Source: Megalonaias nervosa (taxonomy: Eukaryota; Mollusca; Bivalvia; Unionida; Unionidae). Taken from it: a stretch of 64,000 nucleotides of DNA. Location: NCBI GenBank assembly GCA_016617855.1, contig JAECUM010094113.1:1-64000 (forward strand), in the 5' to 3' direction. Shown one piece after another: positions 11,390 through 23,538 of this stretch. The notes under the pieces are model-generated. The model saw nothing but the letters and a program-made list of their open reading frames with translations. It did not search any database and was not told the origin of the DNA. The position numbers and the translations under genes are program-made. Every line of letters starts with the position of its first letter. The stretch's first letter is position 1.

Positions 11390-11790
11390 GCTCGGCGTGT
11401 CCGTCAAATTTGGATAAATTCTGAAAATCATTTCTGAAAAAAAGCTGTTTGAAGATTTTTAAATTTTCTGTAATGGCAACCCCATTTAAAGCCATATCAG
11501 CATTCTTTGTAAAAGTTTGATACAAGTTGATTCCCCAGTGCTTTATTTCAAATTGACAGAAATGATTTCTGACCAGAAGTCATTGAAGGTTCTGCCTCTG
11601 TTTAGTAATAGTGCTCACATTTCAATGATTGGTAGAAACTGTAAAAGCTTGACAGGACTTCATGCCAGAATGCCCTCAGCCAAATTTGGTCAGAACAGTT
11701 CCAGTTTAAATTGGCAAATACTGACAGACGATGCATGACTGGTGCAGGGCTATACCATAAGCTCACTTGGAAGGCAGGCGAGTCAAAGCC
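11390..11790 (+). repeat. Diverged tandem units with Helitron-like hairpin tail
   Basis: Two decayed units with about 150-bp spacing resemble those at 3,740-4,990 (GAAATGATTTCTGACCAGAA, GTCATTGAAGGTTCTGCC). They end at GACAGACGATGCATG followed by CATAAGCTCACTTGG...CAGGCGAGT, an imperfect hairpin of the kind I associate with the 3' end of repeated elements in mollusc genomes. Calling it Helitron-like is inference. Confidence 0.5.
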
Positions 11791-12560
11791 ATAGTGCAAT
11801 CACAGTGACCTACATTCATTCTCCTATAATAAAATTGCTGCAATTAGTCCCGTTTCTGACACAGTTGTACCTAGTCATGAAATCGGTTATCTCCTTTTCA
11901 ACACTAAGCTCCTTTTGATGGCTACTGGATTATGTCACAGCCAAGATGGTGACATACATGCTGAATTCTTGTGGCACATTTCAGTCATCCTGTCTGAAGC
12001 GCTTCTTTCTATATGCCAATTACTATAGGTGCAATAGGGTCTGAGACATTGAAAGCATAATGAACAGAGCTGACAATACATCACAAACACCTGACAATTT
12101 CGTCAGTGTGACCTAGTTATGGTATATTCAAGTTAAATTCTTTCCAGACACTTCCACAAACCAATTTTCATGTTGATGCAATAGTCAATATTTATTGTGC
12201 TGAACTGACACCTGAAAATGGAAGTCATTCAAGTGTGCTGACCTAATTTTTTATGCCAAAATTTCTGAGGATGTAATGAATTGTTAGCTCGAAATAAAAT
12301 TCATAAACATGCATAAAATTTGATCTGTGACCAAGCTATAGTATGTTTGGATTGGTCAACCCCAAGATCTACTTGCAATCCAATTCTCACATGTAGGTGA
12401 AACAGGATCATAAATATATGTAACAAGCAGATAGCTGAAAATATAAACATCACTCAGGCATGGAAATTAGGTCAGTAACCTAGTTTTGTATATGTTTTGG
12501 AATTACTCTTTCAAACGTATCCACACAGCAATTATCACAAGTGCTGGTTCAATAGGGTAC
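11790..12560. repeat. Old, diverged repetitive sequence
   Basis: The phrase GTGACCTAG(T/C)TAT recurs in degraded form at about 11,804, 12,110, 12,335 and 12,475, and once more at 12,790, with loosely similar text between. It may be a very old tandem repeat. No gene is seen. Confidence 0.35.
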
Positions 12561-12564
12561 AAGA

Positions 12565-12740
12565 TGTTTGGACTGGTTTGATGCTTTATAACACAGCAAC
12601 AGAAGTAGGTTATTTAATGCTGAGGCAATTGGAGTCGAGTAGAGACCCAGGCTGGTCCGATTAGAATCTGTGGCCTTTTGGTCATCAATCTAGCAAACTA
12701 ACCACAAAGCCACTGTGGCTCTGTTACAAGATGTTTTGAG
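12565..12740 (-). mobile_element. SINE family B, copy 1 (tRNA-like)
   Basis: In reverse, 12,620-12,730 reads as a degraded tRNA-like head: an A-box-like TGGCTTTGTGGTTAG and a B-box-like AGATTCTAATCGG. It is followed by a body containing AAATAACCTACTTCTGTTGC. The body is shared with the copy at 13,258-13,450. Confidence 0.5.
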
Positions 12741-12769
12741 CCTGTACTCGACGGATTGTAAAAAATAAA

Positions 12770-13100
12770 AAAGTATTAAAACGGTTTAGGTGACCTAGGT
12801 TTTTAATAGTCAATTTATTCTCATTTCAATGTCAACATTCATTCAAGAATAGTGATAATGAAAATGTTCAATATGACCACTAGAGTGTCTTGTTGAGAGT
12901 CAGATGAACAAGACGTTTTTCAAAATCCAAGGAAGAAATTACTGTTTTCTGAAAATACTGTTGATCCATCAGGGCAGCCAATTTGGAAAAAAGTATTTTA
13001 ATTTGGATTTTTTTTTTTAAATTATCGGTATAGACTTGCAATCAGTTGTTGTTACTAGAAATGACTATGTTTAGGGAGTCCTATTAGCATCAGTTTCATT
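12770..13100. other. AT-rich intergenic, no feature seen
   Basis: Contains a T-rich run near 13,005 and scattered old repeat phrases. No frame or motif can be supported. Confidence 0.35.
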
Positions 13101-13104
13101 TAGA

Positions 13105-13240
13105 TCCACCATAATGTAGTGAGAATGTTGTTGAAAATCCCAGATCAATAAAATGATCACATCAATAGTAATAACAAGATCCAAGATGGCTGCCATGGCC
13201 ATCATGTCTGAGATCTGATCAGCACCATTTGTTTTATCAA
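13105..13240 (+). repeat. Single 145-bp monomer
   Basis: Contains TTTAGATCCACCATAATGTAG, AACAAGATCCAAGATGGCTG, CCATGGCCATCATGTCTGAG and GATCAGCACCATTTG, in the order expected for one unit of the family. Confidence 0.7.
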
Positions 13241-13257
13241 GGAACACCAAACCAATC

Positions 13258-13450
13258 TTTCAGCTTGGTTTAGTCTTGTATAGTGCAGCAACGCAAGTAG
13301 GCTATTTAATGTGGAGGCAACTGTAGCAAAGTGTCTTGTTCAGGAAGCCAGCAAGGTCTGATTAATGGTTGAATTCAAACCTGCATCCCTTTTGACTGAC
13401 CCTGACATATGGTCGTCCAACCTAAATTCCTTACCTGAAGTGCAGCCATC
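13258..13450 (-). mobile_element. SINE family B, copy 2
   Basis: Shares TGCAGCAACGCAAGTAGGCT, ATTTAATGTGGAGGCAACTG and the GAATTCAAACCTGCATCCC region (a B box in reverse) with the copy at 12,565-12,740, at similar spacing. Two copies within 1 kb support an interspersed family. Confidence 0.5.
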
Positions 13451-13499
13451 CAAAAGCTTTAATCATGTCCGTGACAAAGAATGAATGCAGTTGTGTAGA

Positions 13500-13605
13500 A
13501 ACCATTTCTCTTCTTTAGTTACAGCAACTTCTGACCTTTTGGCCCCAAAATCAATAGGTTTCTTCCTTACCCTAAGTCTGTTTGGTTCAGGTCTGTGATG
13601 TAGAA
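13500..13605 (+). repeat. Dispersed TGACCTTTTGGCCCC-type repeat
   Basis: ACTTCTGACCTTTTGGCCCC, AAAATCAATAGGTTTCTTCC and GGTTCAGGTC resemble a repeat type common in marine invertebrate genomes. A related region is at 27,050-27,400. Confidence 0.5.
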
Positions 13606-14780
13606 CTAATATTATTGTGGAAACCATGTATTTTTATTAGCAGAGATGCCCATTGCCAACCAGGGAAATTAGAACAAAAGGGTGAAAATTTGTGACACTT
13701 ACTGCAGCAAATAAAAATTCCCCGTGGAAGCAAGAAGAATGATAAAACCATTTAAAAACATTACAAAAGATGTCTATGTGCAGTTATATAACATTATTTA
13801 CAGTACACAGCTCTGTGTATTCTTTTAATTGTCCTCCAAACAGCTTCTGGCTTTTTTCATCTTTGCCAAAAGATCCTTTTCCAAAATTGTTTCCACATGG
13901 CAAAAGGTCAAATCCCCGTTTATCACACCCCATGGCTCCATTCTCTGCACTCTTCAGTTTTTGCACAGATTTTTGTATCTTTTAAAACATCAAGGACATG
14001 TTTTTTTCTTTAAAATGATGAATTTTATTAAACTGGATTCCATATAGCCTTCAGGATGGGCTTAAAATCACTGTCCAACATTTTCAAGTTGAGTCACACA
14101 CAAAAGGTTTAAGAAACACTGCTGATTGTAGTTTACAAGTAAACACAACTGATGCAAAATCTAATCTGACCCCCCCCCCCACAGTATAACATGAAGAAAA
14201 CGGTCAAACAAAATGAAGCAATCCAAATAATGGTGCAAAACTGATCAGATGATATGAATTACTGGAAAAGACTGGCAAGGAACAAAACAAACTGTTCTCA
14301 TTATAATGGCACATCATAGGCTGGAAACTGGTCTTGTGTTGCAAATTACCATAAAGACAGGAAACGACTGAAAACACTATAGCTGTATTCTGGTAACTGT
14401 AGATATGTTACAAATTATCGGAAAAGACTTGAAAGGGCCAATAAAATACTTGCATATATGGCTTCAATTTCTGCCCAATTTTTCTTTCAGTTTCTTTTTC
14501 TTTAAATGAAAAATCATGATTTTTGTATACGGAGGCGTGATTCATGAACAGGATCGGACAACTCGGGACATTCATACCAAATTCGGGATCATGGGCATCT
14601 CTGTATTGGTCCCGTTACATGGCCTTTGACCTTGTAACCCAGGAAATGAAAGGCTGCTACCTTATCTCAAGCCAAGCATACAGTATAGCAAGTGATAATG
14701 GTCGAGAATGGCAGTTGCAGTGCTGAAAGGAACAGATGGCTGGAAGGACAGCATTACATAATACGCTCTGCCTTGTGACG
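13605..14780. other. Intergenic, downstream of VDAC
   Basis: No coding evidence. A C10 run is at about 14,170-14,179. The frames at 13,770-14,047 lie in unbiased AT-rich sequence, and their opposite strand is equally open. Confidence 0.4.
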
Positions 14781-14781
14781 G

Positions 14782-14782
<1 letters not shown>

Positions 14783-14834
<52 letters not shown>

Positions 14835-14868
14835 TATATGCACACACACACACACACACACACACACA
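14783..14868. repeat. Compound (GT)n-(TA)n-(CA)n microsatellite
   Basis: GTGTGTGT passes into about 28 bp of TA repeats, a short CACATATATATATG link and about 16 CA units. The tract is self-complementary overall and accounts for the Cys/Val and Tyr/Ile 'proteins' read from the minus strand. Confidence 0.95.
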
Positions 14869-15349
14869 CCACAAATCAATACCAATGAACAGTTGTCTTT
14901 ATTATCAATTCTCTTCAGTGAATTTGGATTTATTATATACATAGACATTTAAAAGTACTTTCAGTTCTATACCCATGGATTTCCTATTACATGGGGAAAA
15001 TGATTAAGGCGTCCCTCAAACTGCATGTCAATATCAGTGCTCTATAATGAACTTTGCATACTTTCATATTCAACATCAGAAAGGTTCAACTGTGAACAAT
15101 CTAAAACATGATCAATGAACCTGTCTTTTTTCTCTGTAAATTTAAGTTTCATCTGCATAGTTTCATCAATCTTGCAAAGTATACAAGCTACCACAAAGTA
15201 TGAAAGGTTGTCAAGCTCTTAATTCTTCGAAAACAATCTGTTAAAATCTGTAAGCCAAATCTTTAATAAAGTATTTAGCAGGAAAAGAATACAAGTACAA
15301 AAATTGACAGTTTATGATAGCAGACCTTAGCCACAGTAACAAAAGTATT

Positions 15350-15355
15350 TTTATT
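15350..15355 (-). terminator. Candidate VDAC polyadenylation signal
   Basis: TTTATT on plus is AATAAA on the gene strand, about 370 nt past the VDAC stop codon. Others occur further on (14,897 and 14,928), so which one is used cannot be settled from sequence. Confidence 0.3.
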
Positions 15356-15724
15356 TAAAAAACTGTTTAGCACAGGTACACACAAAATTTTGAACTATTA
15401 TTACTTACAAAAAGAGTGCCAAGTACATAAATATTCAGAAAATATTTTACTGCTGAAAATATAAATCTGTGCTACAAATATTATGTTTTCAAAACAAGGA
15501 ATATTAAGCAATAAAATAATGGTCAAACAGCAGAGGTTGAAGTGAAATAACCACACAGACTTCGCACCAGGTTCATCCAGTCCCATGAATTTTGTGTTCA
15601 TTGAAAGTATATCTGTCTGGTCCAGCCTTTGCATACACCACAACATAAAGTGTGAAAATGATCTACATCCTTTTATATGAAACAGCAAACTTCAGCAAAG
15701 TGTAAAAGCTTGACAGGAGGGATG

Positions 15725-15816
15725 TTAAGCTTCAAACTCCAAGCCCAGACCCAGCTTGTGACCTCCTTGGTTGATGTTCTTTCCTTCTATCAAGGAAGAC
15801 AGAGTTAGTTTTACTC
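15725..15816 (-). CDS. VDAC: VDAC coding exon 8 (terminal)
   Basis: From acceptor TTTGCAG|GAGTAAA to stop TAA at 15,727-15,725. Encodes [14 protein letters not shown] to LGLGFELEA, the last two barrel strands. A 7.5-kb intron separates it from exon 7. Confidence 0.96.
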
Positions 15817-18800
15817 CTGCAAATGAAATTAAAATTATTAATGACTGAAAAGACACCAGACAATAACCTTTAACCTAAAAGTAGCAAGATGTTATGAAGA
15901 ATTTCATTTTTCTGCTTCTAACTTGCCATGCATTAGGGGTGAAACGATTCATTAATACATTGACACTTTTGCCATTTTGATACACATATTGATAGACAAG
16001 GCAAAGAATCAATACAAAGTGATTCTTACCTTATTAAAGTTACATAAATCTTCAACGACCATGAGTAATTATTAGTTGTTTGCCTTTTCATCATTAAATT
16101 AAAAGCTCAGGCTTAACTGTTGCCGTAGTTTTTTGTATACACTGGAAGTACAACACAAAGTATTCAGTTGTTAGTTGACTCTGTTACCTCACCAGGACCC
16201 ATTTTAGAAATGAGTTTCCATGTACAAGGAAATTGCATTATTTCTTGGGTTTTTTAAAATACCATAATTTTTACAATTTAATAAAATACAGGAACTGAGT
16301 TTCTGAATAAAAGAACCGTTCTCTTAAAGCTTTTTGAGTAAAAGACAATTCTTTTCTTTGTGTGGGACTATTCTAGTGGTACAGATTTGGAACCAGTGAT
16401 AGAACTTTTGATCATTCTTGATCAAGATGATGTTATGCCTTCATGCAATGTAGAGCAAACAGCAGGTTGACAAAGACGAGTCCAGCAGCTGGTCAAATGA
16501 AGCAGACGCAAAATGCTGAAAAGATTGAATTAGAATTACCTACAAGTAGAAGGTCATGGGCTTGGAACTATTTTGGTTATCCTCTGGAGTAAGAGAAAGG
16601 AGTTAGAAAAGTAGACAAATCCAGGTGTGTTTGCAGTTTGTGATTCACACATCTGAGGATTACTGGAAACACATCAAAAAACGTTTGTTTAAAATGGCAT
16701 TATCCAACCAGTGGAATTTCTTCTAAAGATGACATGATTTCAGCTACCAAGTCCATAGTTTCTCCTACTCTTGTGCCATACCATGGAACAACCACTGGTT
16801 ATCTCAGATTGACTCAAGTTTTCAATCTCCAGTAATTTCATCATCGCAAAGATCACAATCACTAAGCATAATATAGCAATGTTTATGGCACATGATATGT
16901 ACCCTTTTTCCATGGTTGATTCACCAGTCATCTGACATCTGATTCATACCCTGGAGCCTCGCATCGTCCCAGGAAGAACACTTCACTGAGAAAGTCATCG
17001 CAGACCTATGCCACCACACAAGACGATGTGCAAAATGCCACATCACAGGCAGAATCAGCAGCCATTACTACAGATGGTTGGACTCGAGAGCTACAGTGTG
17101 TTAGATAACAATCACAGCTCAAGTCACCGGCAAGGAATGGTGCATTAACAGTTTTGTTCTTCCGACGAGAACTCTACACGAGTCTCACACTGGTAAAATT
17201 ATAGAAGCAGTGCTAGTTTATGTCAGTAAGGAATGACAACTGGAAAGACAAGTTACTCCCTACAGTAATAGATGATGCTGCTAACATGAATCTTGCTATT
17301 CAAGAGGCAAAGTTCACACCATACACTATGAATCTAGCAACCCAGTGAAAACTGCAAGTTCATCATTCATCACATTTCATGCCTTCTTGGGAGGATCTGG
17401 CACATAGTCTCTTTTTTCATTGATGTGTAACTATTACTACCATTCTGAAATCCAAACAAATGCTGGTGTGACTTCCAACACAGACTCTTTCAACTGTCCA
17501 GATAAACTGGAATAGTTTTTATGACTGAAAGATTTTAAGAGCAGCAGCCTGCCACTGTATCTACTCTATGAAGTAAGGAAATCAGACAGGGAGCCTGACT
17601 GAAACACTTTATCAGACAATGATATATCAAATGCTTAGAATTTTATCAAACTGCTCAAACCAATGAAAACCATTACTACAATATTGTGTGATGAAGCAGC
17701 TCCAACCATATAAAATGATTTTGCATCTTGAGCATTGTATTATAAGACTATGACTCTGCACTTGTGAAGAGAGTCAAGGTGGCAATCTCCCAAGACCAAG
17801 ACAAAAGATACAACAAGAAGGGCACATAGCAGTTCTATTACAGGGTTGTGCTCTAGACCGAAGATTCGGGTCTCAGACTAAAGTAGATGATCCAAGAAGA
17901 ATCTAAGTATATGCTTCCATTGTCATGCAAACTGTAAAGATCAGTGATGTAAATAAAAAATTACTTCTATATATCAGTGTGTTATCCACATGCAGCAGTT
18001 AAGTATAACAATATTATTGTCACCTTACAAGATAGTAAGGATATATGAAATTTCTTTTGGTAGTTGAAATTAGACACTTGTCCCCAAAGGTTATCCTAGA
18101 TGCACCACTGATCTTGGTGTATGCCCCCGAGTCACCTTCAAAGTTCTTATCAGACTCTCTCTCTCTCTCTCACACACACAAATATATACCTTCACTGTTT
18201 TAAGTTCATAATTTCATATACATCAATAATACCTGATATTCAATATCTATCTTGTATCGATAGAATGACATTTTGTCTTTCATCTCTGTGAATTAATATT
18301 GAATGTCAATGTAAAAAGGCTGGCTTCAAATTAGCAAAGGGGTAAGTATAGTATATTTTGATTTTCATTTCAGTGTGAAACTACTGCAGGGAAAGCAGAC
18401 TGATAAATTCACAGAAGTACATATACTGTATACTGCCCCCCGTCATCCCACACTACCACAGCTTCCTGCAGTACCAAAGTTAAAAAAAGAGATAACACAC
18501 CAGCAGCAACTGTGAAAGCTGCAGTTGATGAGCCTCCATTGAAAAAGGCCACACATGCAGATCTTTTTGAAGATGTATACAAGGTCAAGGTGGGGCCATC
18601 AAAGTCCCTCTTTCAGAGGCATAGCTGCCAAACCCCAAGTACAAAAATACTGATTGCTTATGACAAAAATACTGATTTTCAGGACCAAATACTGATTTTT
18701 AAAAATTTTAATGCATATGTAACTACTTACAACATATACAACCATCAGTAAGGTAGGACGGTGCCTTACATAATTATTTAATGTCAAAGAAGCATGTGTT

Positions 18801-21800
18801 GCACACTTCCACCTTCTGGACTGGCACCCTGTTCCATTCGGGTACCCATTCAGAAAGTGCAAGAGTGCAACACACTCAGACACAGGCTGTTTATAGGAGC
18901 CTTTTCCACACCTTGTTTATTTTTTTTCAATTATTATCGATTCCAATGTACCAACTTTCATTGATAATCTCAATTCTGTGTGATTTTGTTACTAAACTGT
19001 TTTCATTCTAGCATACGAGTAATCCTTTGCGATTGTACTGTCTGGAAAACACGTGCAAAATAAATCACCAGCAACACTAGTAACTGAAAGAGGGTTCATG
19101 TCTAACAGAAATTTAATAAACCGAATTTCGATTGAATTACATCCAGGTTCTCTCTGGTATTTATATACATCCGAGTTCAGGCTGAGTTGTCTATGATGAA
19201 GCAGCAAGCTGATGTTTATTAGCTTTTTCGTGCTCTTGTATTTCATGTGCGCCTCCATGCCCAATAGCAAAATCACATTACACAATTTCCAAAACGTAAA
19301 GTCTTACTTTACTAGATGATTTCACAAATCTAAACAAGACAGCACAATTGTCCTTTCAGTTCTGTTTTCTCGTCTTTTCTGGTGAAAATTCTGAATATTC
19401 TGCTTTCCTATTCAACATGACTAGAAGTTGAATATTACGAAGATGAGACAGTGGTAGCGGTAACTGTTTGTGAAATCCAATATGGCGGATAAAGACAAGC
19501 ATGGTAGCCTCGATTTCGAAAGAACCAATCATATTGTAAAATTGTATTCCTATATACATGCGATACATTTCTATAAGGAGCTTTTCTAGTGCTGGAGATA
19601 TTTTAACTGCACAAAGGGCCTCCCTAACTGGGGAGAATGTGGACATTTTGATTTATTTTTAAAGAGGATATGCAACTATGAAAAGTTATGACAAATAGTC
19701 CAACAGTCTTATGCAACTATCAGGTAGAACTATCCAATTCAGTTTATTTATGACAAGTAGTCTAACAGTCTTATGCAACTATCAGGTAGAACTATCCAAT
19801 TCAGTTTATTTATGACAAGTAGTCTAACAGTCTTATGCAACTATCAGGTAGAACTATCCAATTCAGTTTATTTATGACAAGTAGTCTAACAGTCTTATGC
19901 AACTATCAGGTAGAACTATCCAATTCAGTTTATTTATGACAAGTAGTCTAACAGTCTTATGCAACTATCAGGTAGAACTATCCAATTCAGTTTATTTATG
20001 ACAAGTAGTCTAACAGTCTTATGCAACTATCAGGTAGAACTATCCAATTCAGTTTATTTATGCCTTTTACAGAGCCATATGATTCATCAACTTATTTTTG
20101 AACAAAGTTTGCGACTTCAGAAGATTCTTTCATTTGCTGGAAATCTTGTTGACATTGACGAGGATGTCATCTTCATTTATTATGAACTTTTCTTTAATTC
20201 AGTTATTTAATTCAAATACACAACAATTAATGTGAATTTGATACTACAGTTTGGCGCCTGCATGTTATAGATTGATATAGCAAATCTCAGGTTTGACACT
20301 ACATAATTAATTTTTACATTTTTGTGGGGTTGTATGTTCTTTTTATGTGTTACTGTGTTGCAGTGTTACTGCAGAACTTGTAATGTAGTCTTATGCAACT
20401 GTAGGGCAGAATCATTAACTTCAGTTCATTTATACCTTTTACAGGGTCACAACAAATGTCAAATAGCATTAGAACACCAAGTTCGTCATTTAAGATGACA
20501 CGTTCATTTTCTAGCAAATGAGTTTAGGACGAGGACATCATCTTCAATCATTAATAAGTTCTGTTTAATTAACTTCTTTGGATTTACCCTCACTATTACA
20601 TATTTATGTTTAAGATATTATGCCAAAAGCTGATTAAAAATTTAAATATAAAAATAGCATGTAGTCAAGATTTTCCTTTGGGAATTTGCAAACATGTCAA
20701 AAATATGAACACCTTTTATAGTACCCTAAATTAAATAAATGTGTGATATCCCTACATTTTCTTCAAGTCAATTAAGAAGACAGTGAAAGCATATCTCCCC
20801 CAAGTTTTTTCCTATCTAGGATTCTCTGGTGGCAGATCATCCCCAACTGTACCTTAGAATTCACCTTGCATTGATTTACTCCGAAAAGAAAATATAAACC
20901 AGGTGAATCAAAGAATATAGATTTTGTGTTACTATTCATTGTTTCAATTGCACACATTCTTGTACCTATAAACTGTGTAGTAAATAAAATATCCAGACAA
21001 TACTTTAAAACACTCTTAAAAAATAAGGAGTTAATCCACAAGTCCATAGATTGTGCTAACAGTTGCCAAATGAATAACCCAGAAATTTACACCTCTTATG
21101 CTGGTGATTAAAATTATATATCTAGTGTTTGAAAAGTTATTAATTTGTTATATGGCATGCTGATTTTGGTCAAAAAAGTGGACATATATTTGCAGTGTAA
21201 CATATTTTCAAGCTTTCAAAATGATGTCAGTTTTGGTTTTGATTACATGCGTGACCCACTCAATTCAAAGCTCAATTTCAGTCAAGGCGTATGAGCTACA
21301 ATTCTCACTTTTAACACTTTCTAGCTTCAATAATCTGATGTAATTCATAGCTTTAAAATAAACTGCCATCATTATCATCAGCCAGTAGCCCTATTTGCCA
21401 AACTGAATCATCTCAGATGAACCATGCTGGGATTGAGCCCTTTTGGATTGTCTAGGTAGCCTGTATTTTAAACATGCATTTGTAAGACTTCCTCAATGCA
21501 TGGTTCAAACTACAACAGAATGTTTTATCCAGGACCCAATGTGACAATTAAACTTAGTGATGTCAAGGAGTGTTAATGACATCATGTTAAATGGGAGCTA
21601 TACATGATATCCCAATACTTCATCTGGATTGCAATAATAGTGGAATTGCTAGCATAATGACAGAAAATCAAACTGTACTTCCAATTGTCACACAAAGTAA
21701 AATAAATGACAGGAAAATAAAATTTTCAATCACTTTTTATAAGGAAAATCTCTAAAATTCAATGACTTGCAAAGATCTAGGTGAAATATCAATGACTTTC

Positions 21801-23501
21801 AAGGCCTTGAATTGAGGTGTTCATTTCTGATTGACTATCAATGACCTTTAATGACCATGTGAACCCTGTAAGAGAATCTACTCAGGAGCAGCAGCGACAA
21901 GATTTTCAAAACGGCCACTGTGGCAGTCATACTGGACATAAGATTGGCATAATTTTTATTTAGAACCAACTGATACCACAAGAAGTCTTTTGTGAAAACC
22001 TCATACTGATATGACCATCCATTCAGAAGGAGTAGCAATAACAAGATTTTCAAGATGGCCATTGTGGAGGCCATATTGGATGTCAAAGTGGCACCATTTT
22101 AGGACCAATTGGTGTAAACTTTCATTATAATCCTACAAGTAGTTTAGACGGAGTAGCAGTAATGAACTCATTAAAATGGATGGACAGACAGATCTCTCTT
22201 CCAGTCTCTGAACCATATAAAGATCTGCCATGCCTGACTAGTCCGTCTCAGTAAGGCAGTTGATTTTTTTCCCGTAAGTTTGACCAGTTTTCAGTAAGGT
22301 GTAGAAAAAATATCATAAACTGCTATTGTAAAGCTCGAAAATGTAATTAGAAGTTCAGTATTTGAAACATGCAGCAAAAATAAACATTATGTTCAACTGA
22401 AAAGTTTTTAAAGTATGTGTAGACTTTATTTATGACTAGTACAGTTGCACAAACTCAAGTTCCAAACCCTATGCAGCCCAATGGCTTGTTGCTATCTCTC
22501 AACCTGACATAATTATCTTTTTCCATTTCACATGACGACGGCTATCACATCATCTTTCACCACGAGTCATACTCAACTTAGCATGTGATGTCCAATAAAC
22601 TTAATTGTGTCCCTTCCAGCTTTTATTCACAAGAATCTGAACGTTTCTTTTTATTCTTCGGTGTTGATCATTAACACTTTTCAATAGGCTTATTTTTCCC
22701 TCCGTCTTAAACAGGCATCTCTTGTTGGATGCCATTTGTAAAAAATTCTATAATCAACAGTTTGATCATGCAGACACTTCGCAGGAACAAACAGGTGCAG
22801 TTTAAAGTGTCCGAGGTGCTGCTATAAAGTTAGTCTGGTTCCCTGACTAATTTCACTAATTCTAAGATGAAACCTGGATCCAAATCAAACACGAATGAAC
22901 ATATTTTCTGGATTTTTTTCGGCAATCATCATTTTTCCGTAGTTTTTGCTTTTATGCCATAAGTCCATATTTTAAGGGTAATTTTTGCAAGACTTAAGGC
23001 AAAATCATAAGGGTTGGCAGGTCTGCATATAGCTAAAACATGTGGGGATCGAAATGCCATTGTAATTGCAATTTTTATATGTCTCACCTACTCCCAGAAA
23101 ATCTAACCATTCTTTCTGACATTTACCAAATGGACAACCTAAGTAACGGTTCTGTGGATTTCCATGCTGCAAAATAGGTCAAAATGGAGCTGAAGACAAC
23201 TGGATGGATGTACATTCCCCAATCCCACATACTCATAAATTGTGGCAATTTTAAAAACAAATTATGTGAACTTGGATTTTTTTCCCCAAAAAAAGGCAAC
23301 AAGTTATAAATTTTTCTCCTAAAATGAAAAACATTTGCACTCACCATCTCTGAGGTTTTGTGAATATCCAAATCCAATTTGACTAAGGTTGTTAACTTTT
23401 GCCTGCACAAATAAAACATTCCAATAAAAATATGAATCTAACCTTACACATATGGACATGCAGTATGAAACATTTACAACAGTAACAATTGCTTTTACAA
23501 G

Positions 23502-23538
<37 letters not shown>

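Noticed and set aside
13770..14047. Three overlapping 60-72 codon frames near 13.8-14.0 kb
   Set aside because: Both strands are open at once in low-complexity AT-rich DNA; no splice or start context supports a gene.
14657..14948. Minus-strand frames rich in Cys-Val and Tyr-Ile
   Set aside because: They arise from the (GT)/(TA)/(CA) microsatellite; the same is true of the His-Thr frames at 1,147-1,353 and 23,452-23,745 and the Tyr-Ile frame at 56,766-56,990.
19687..20063. CRISPR-like regular repetition
   Set aside because: The 62-bp units are contiguous and identical with no unique spacers; the 40-bp, 43-bp and 56-bp arrays likewise lack spacers, and the window is eukaryotic.
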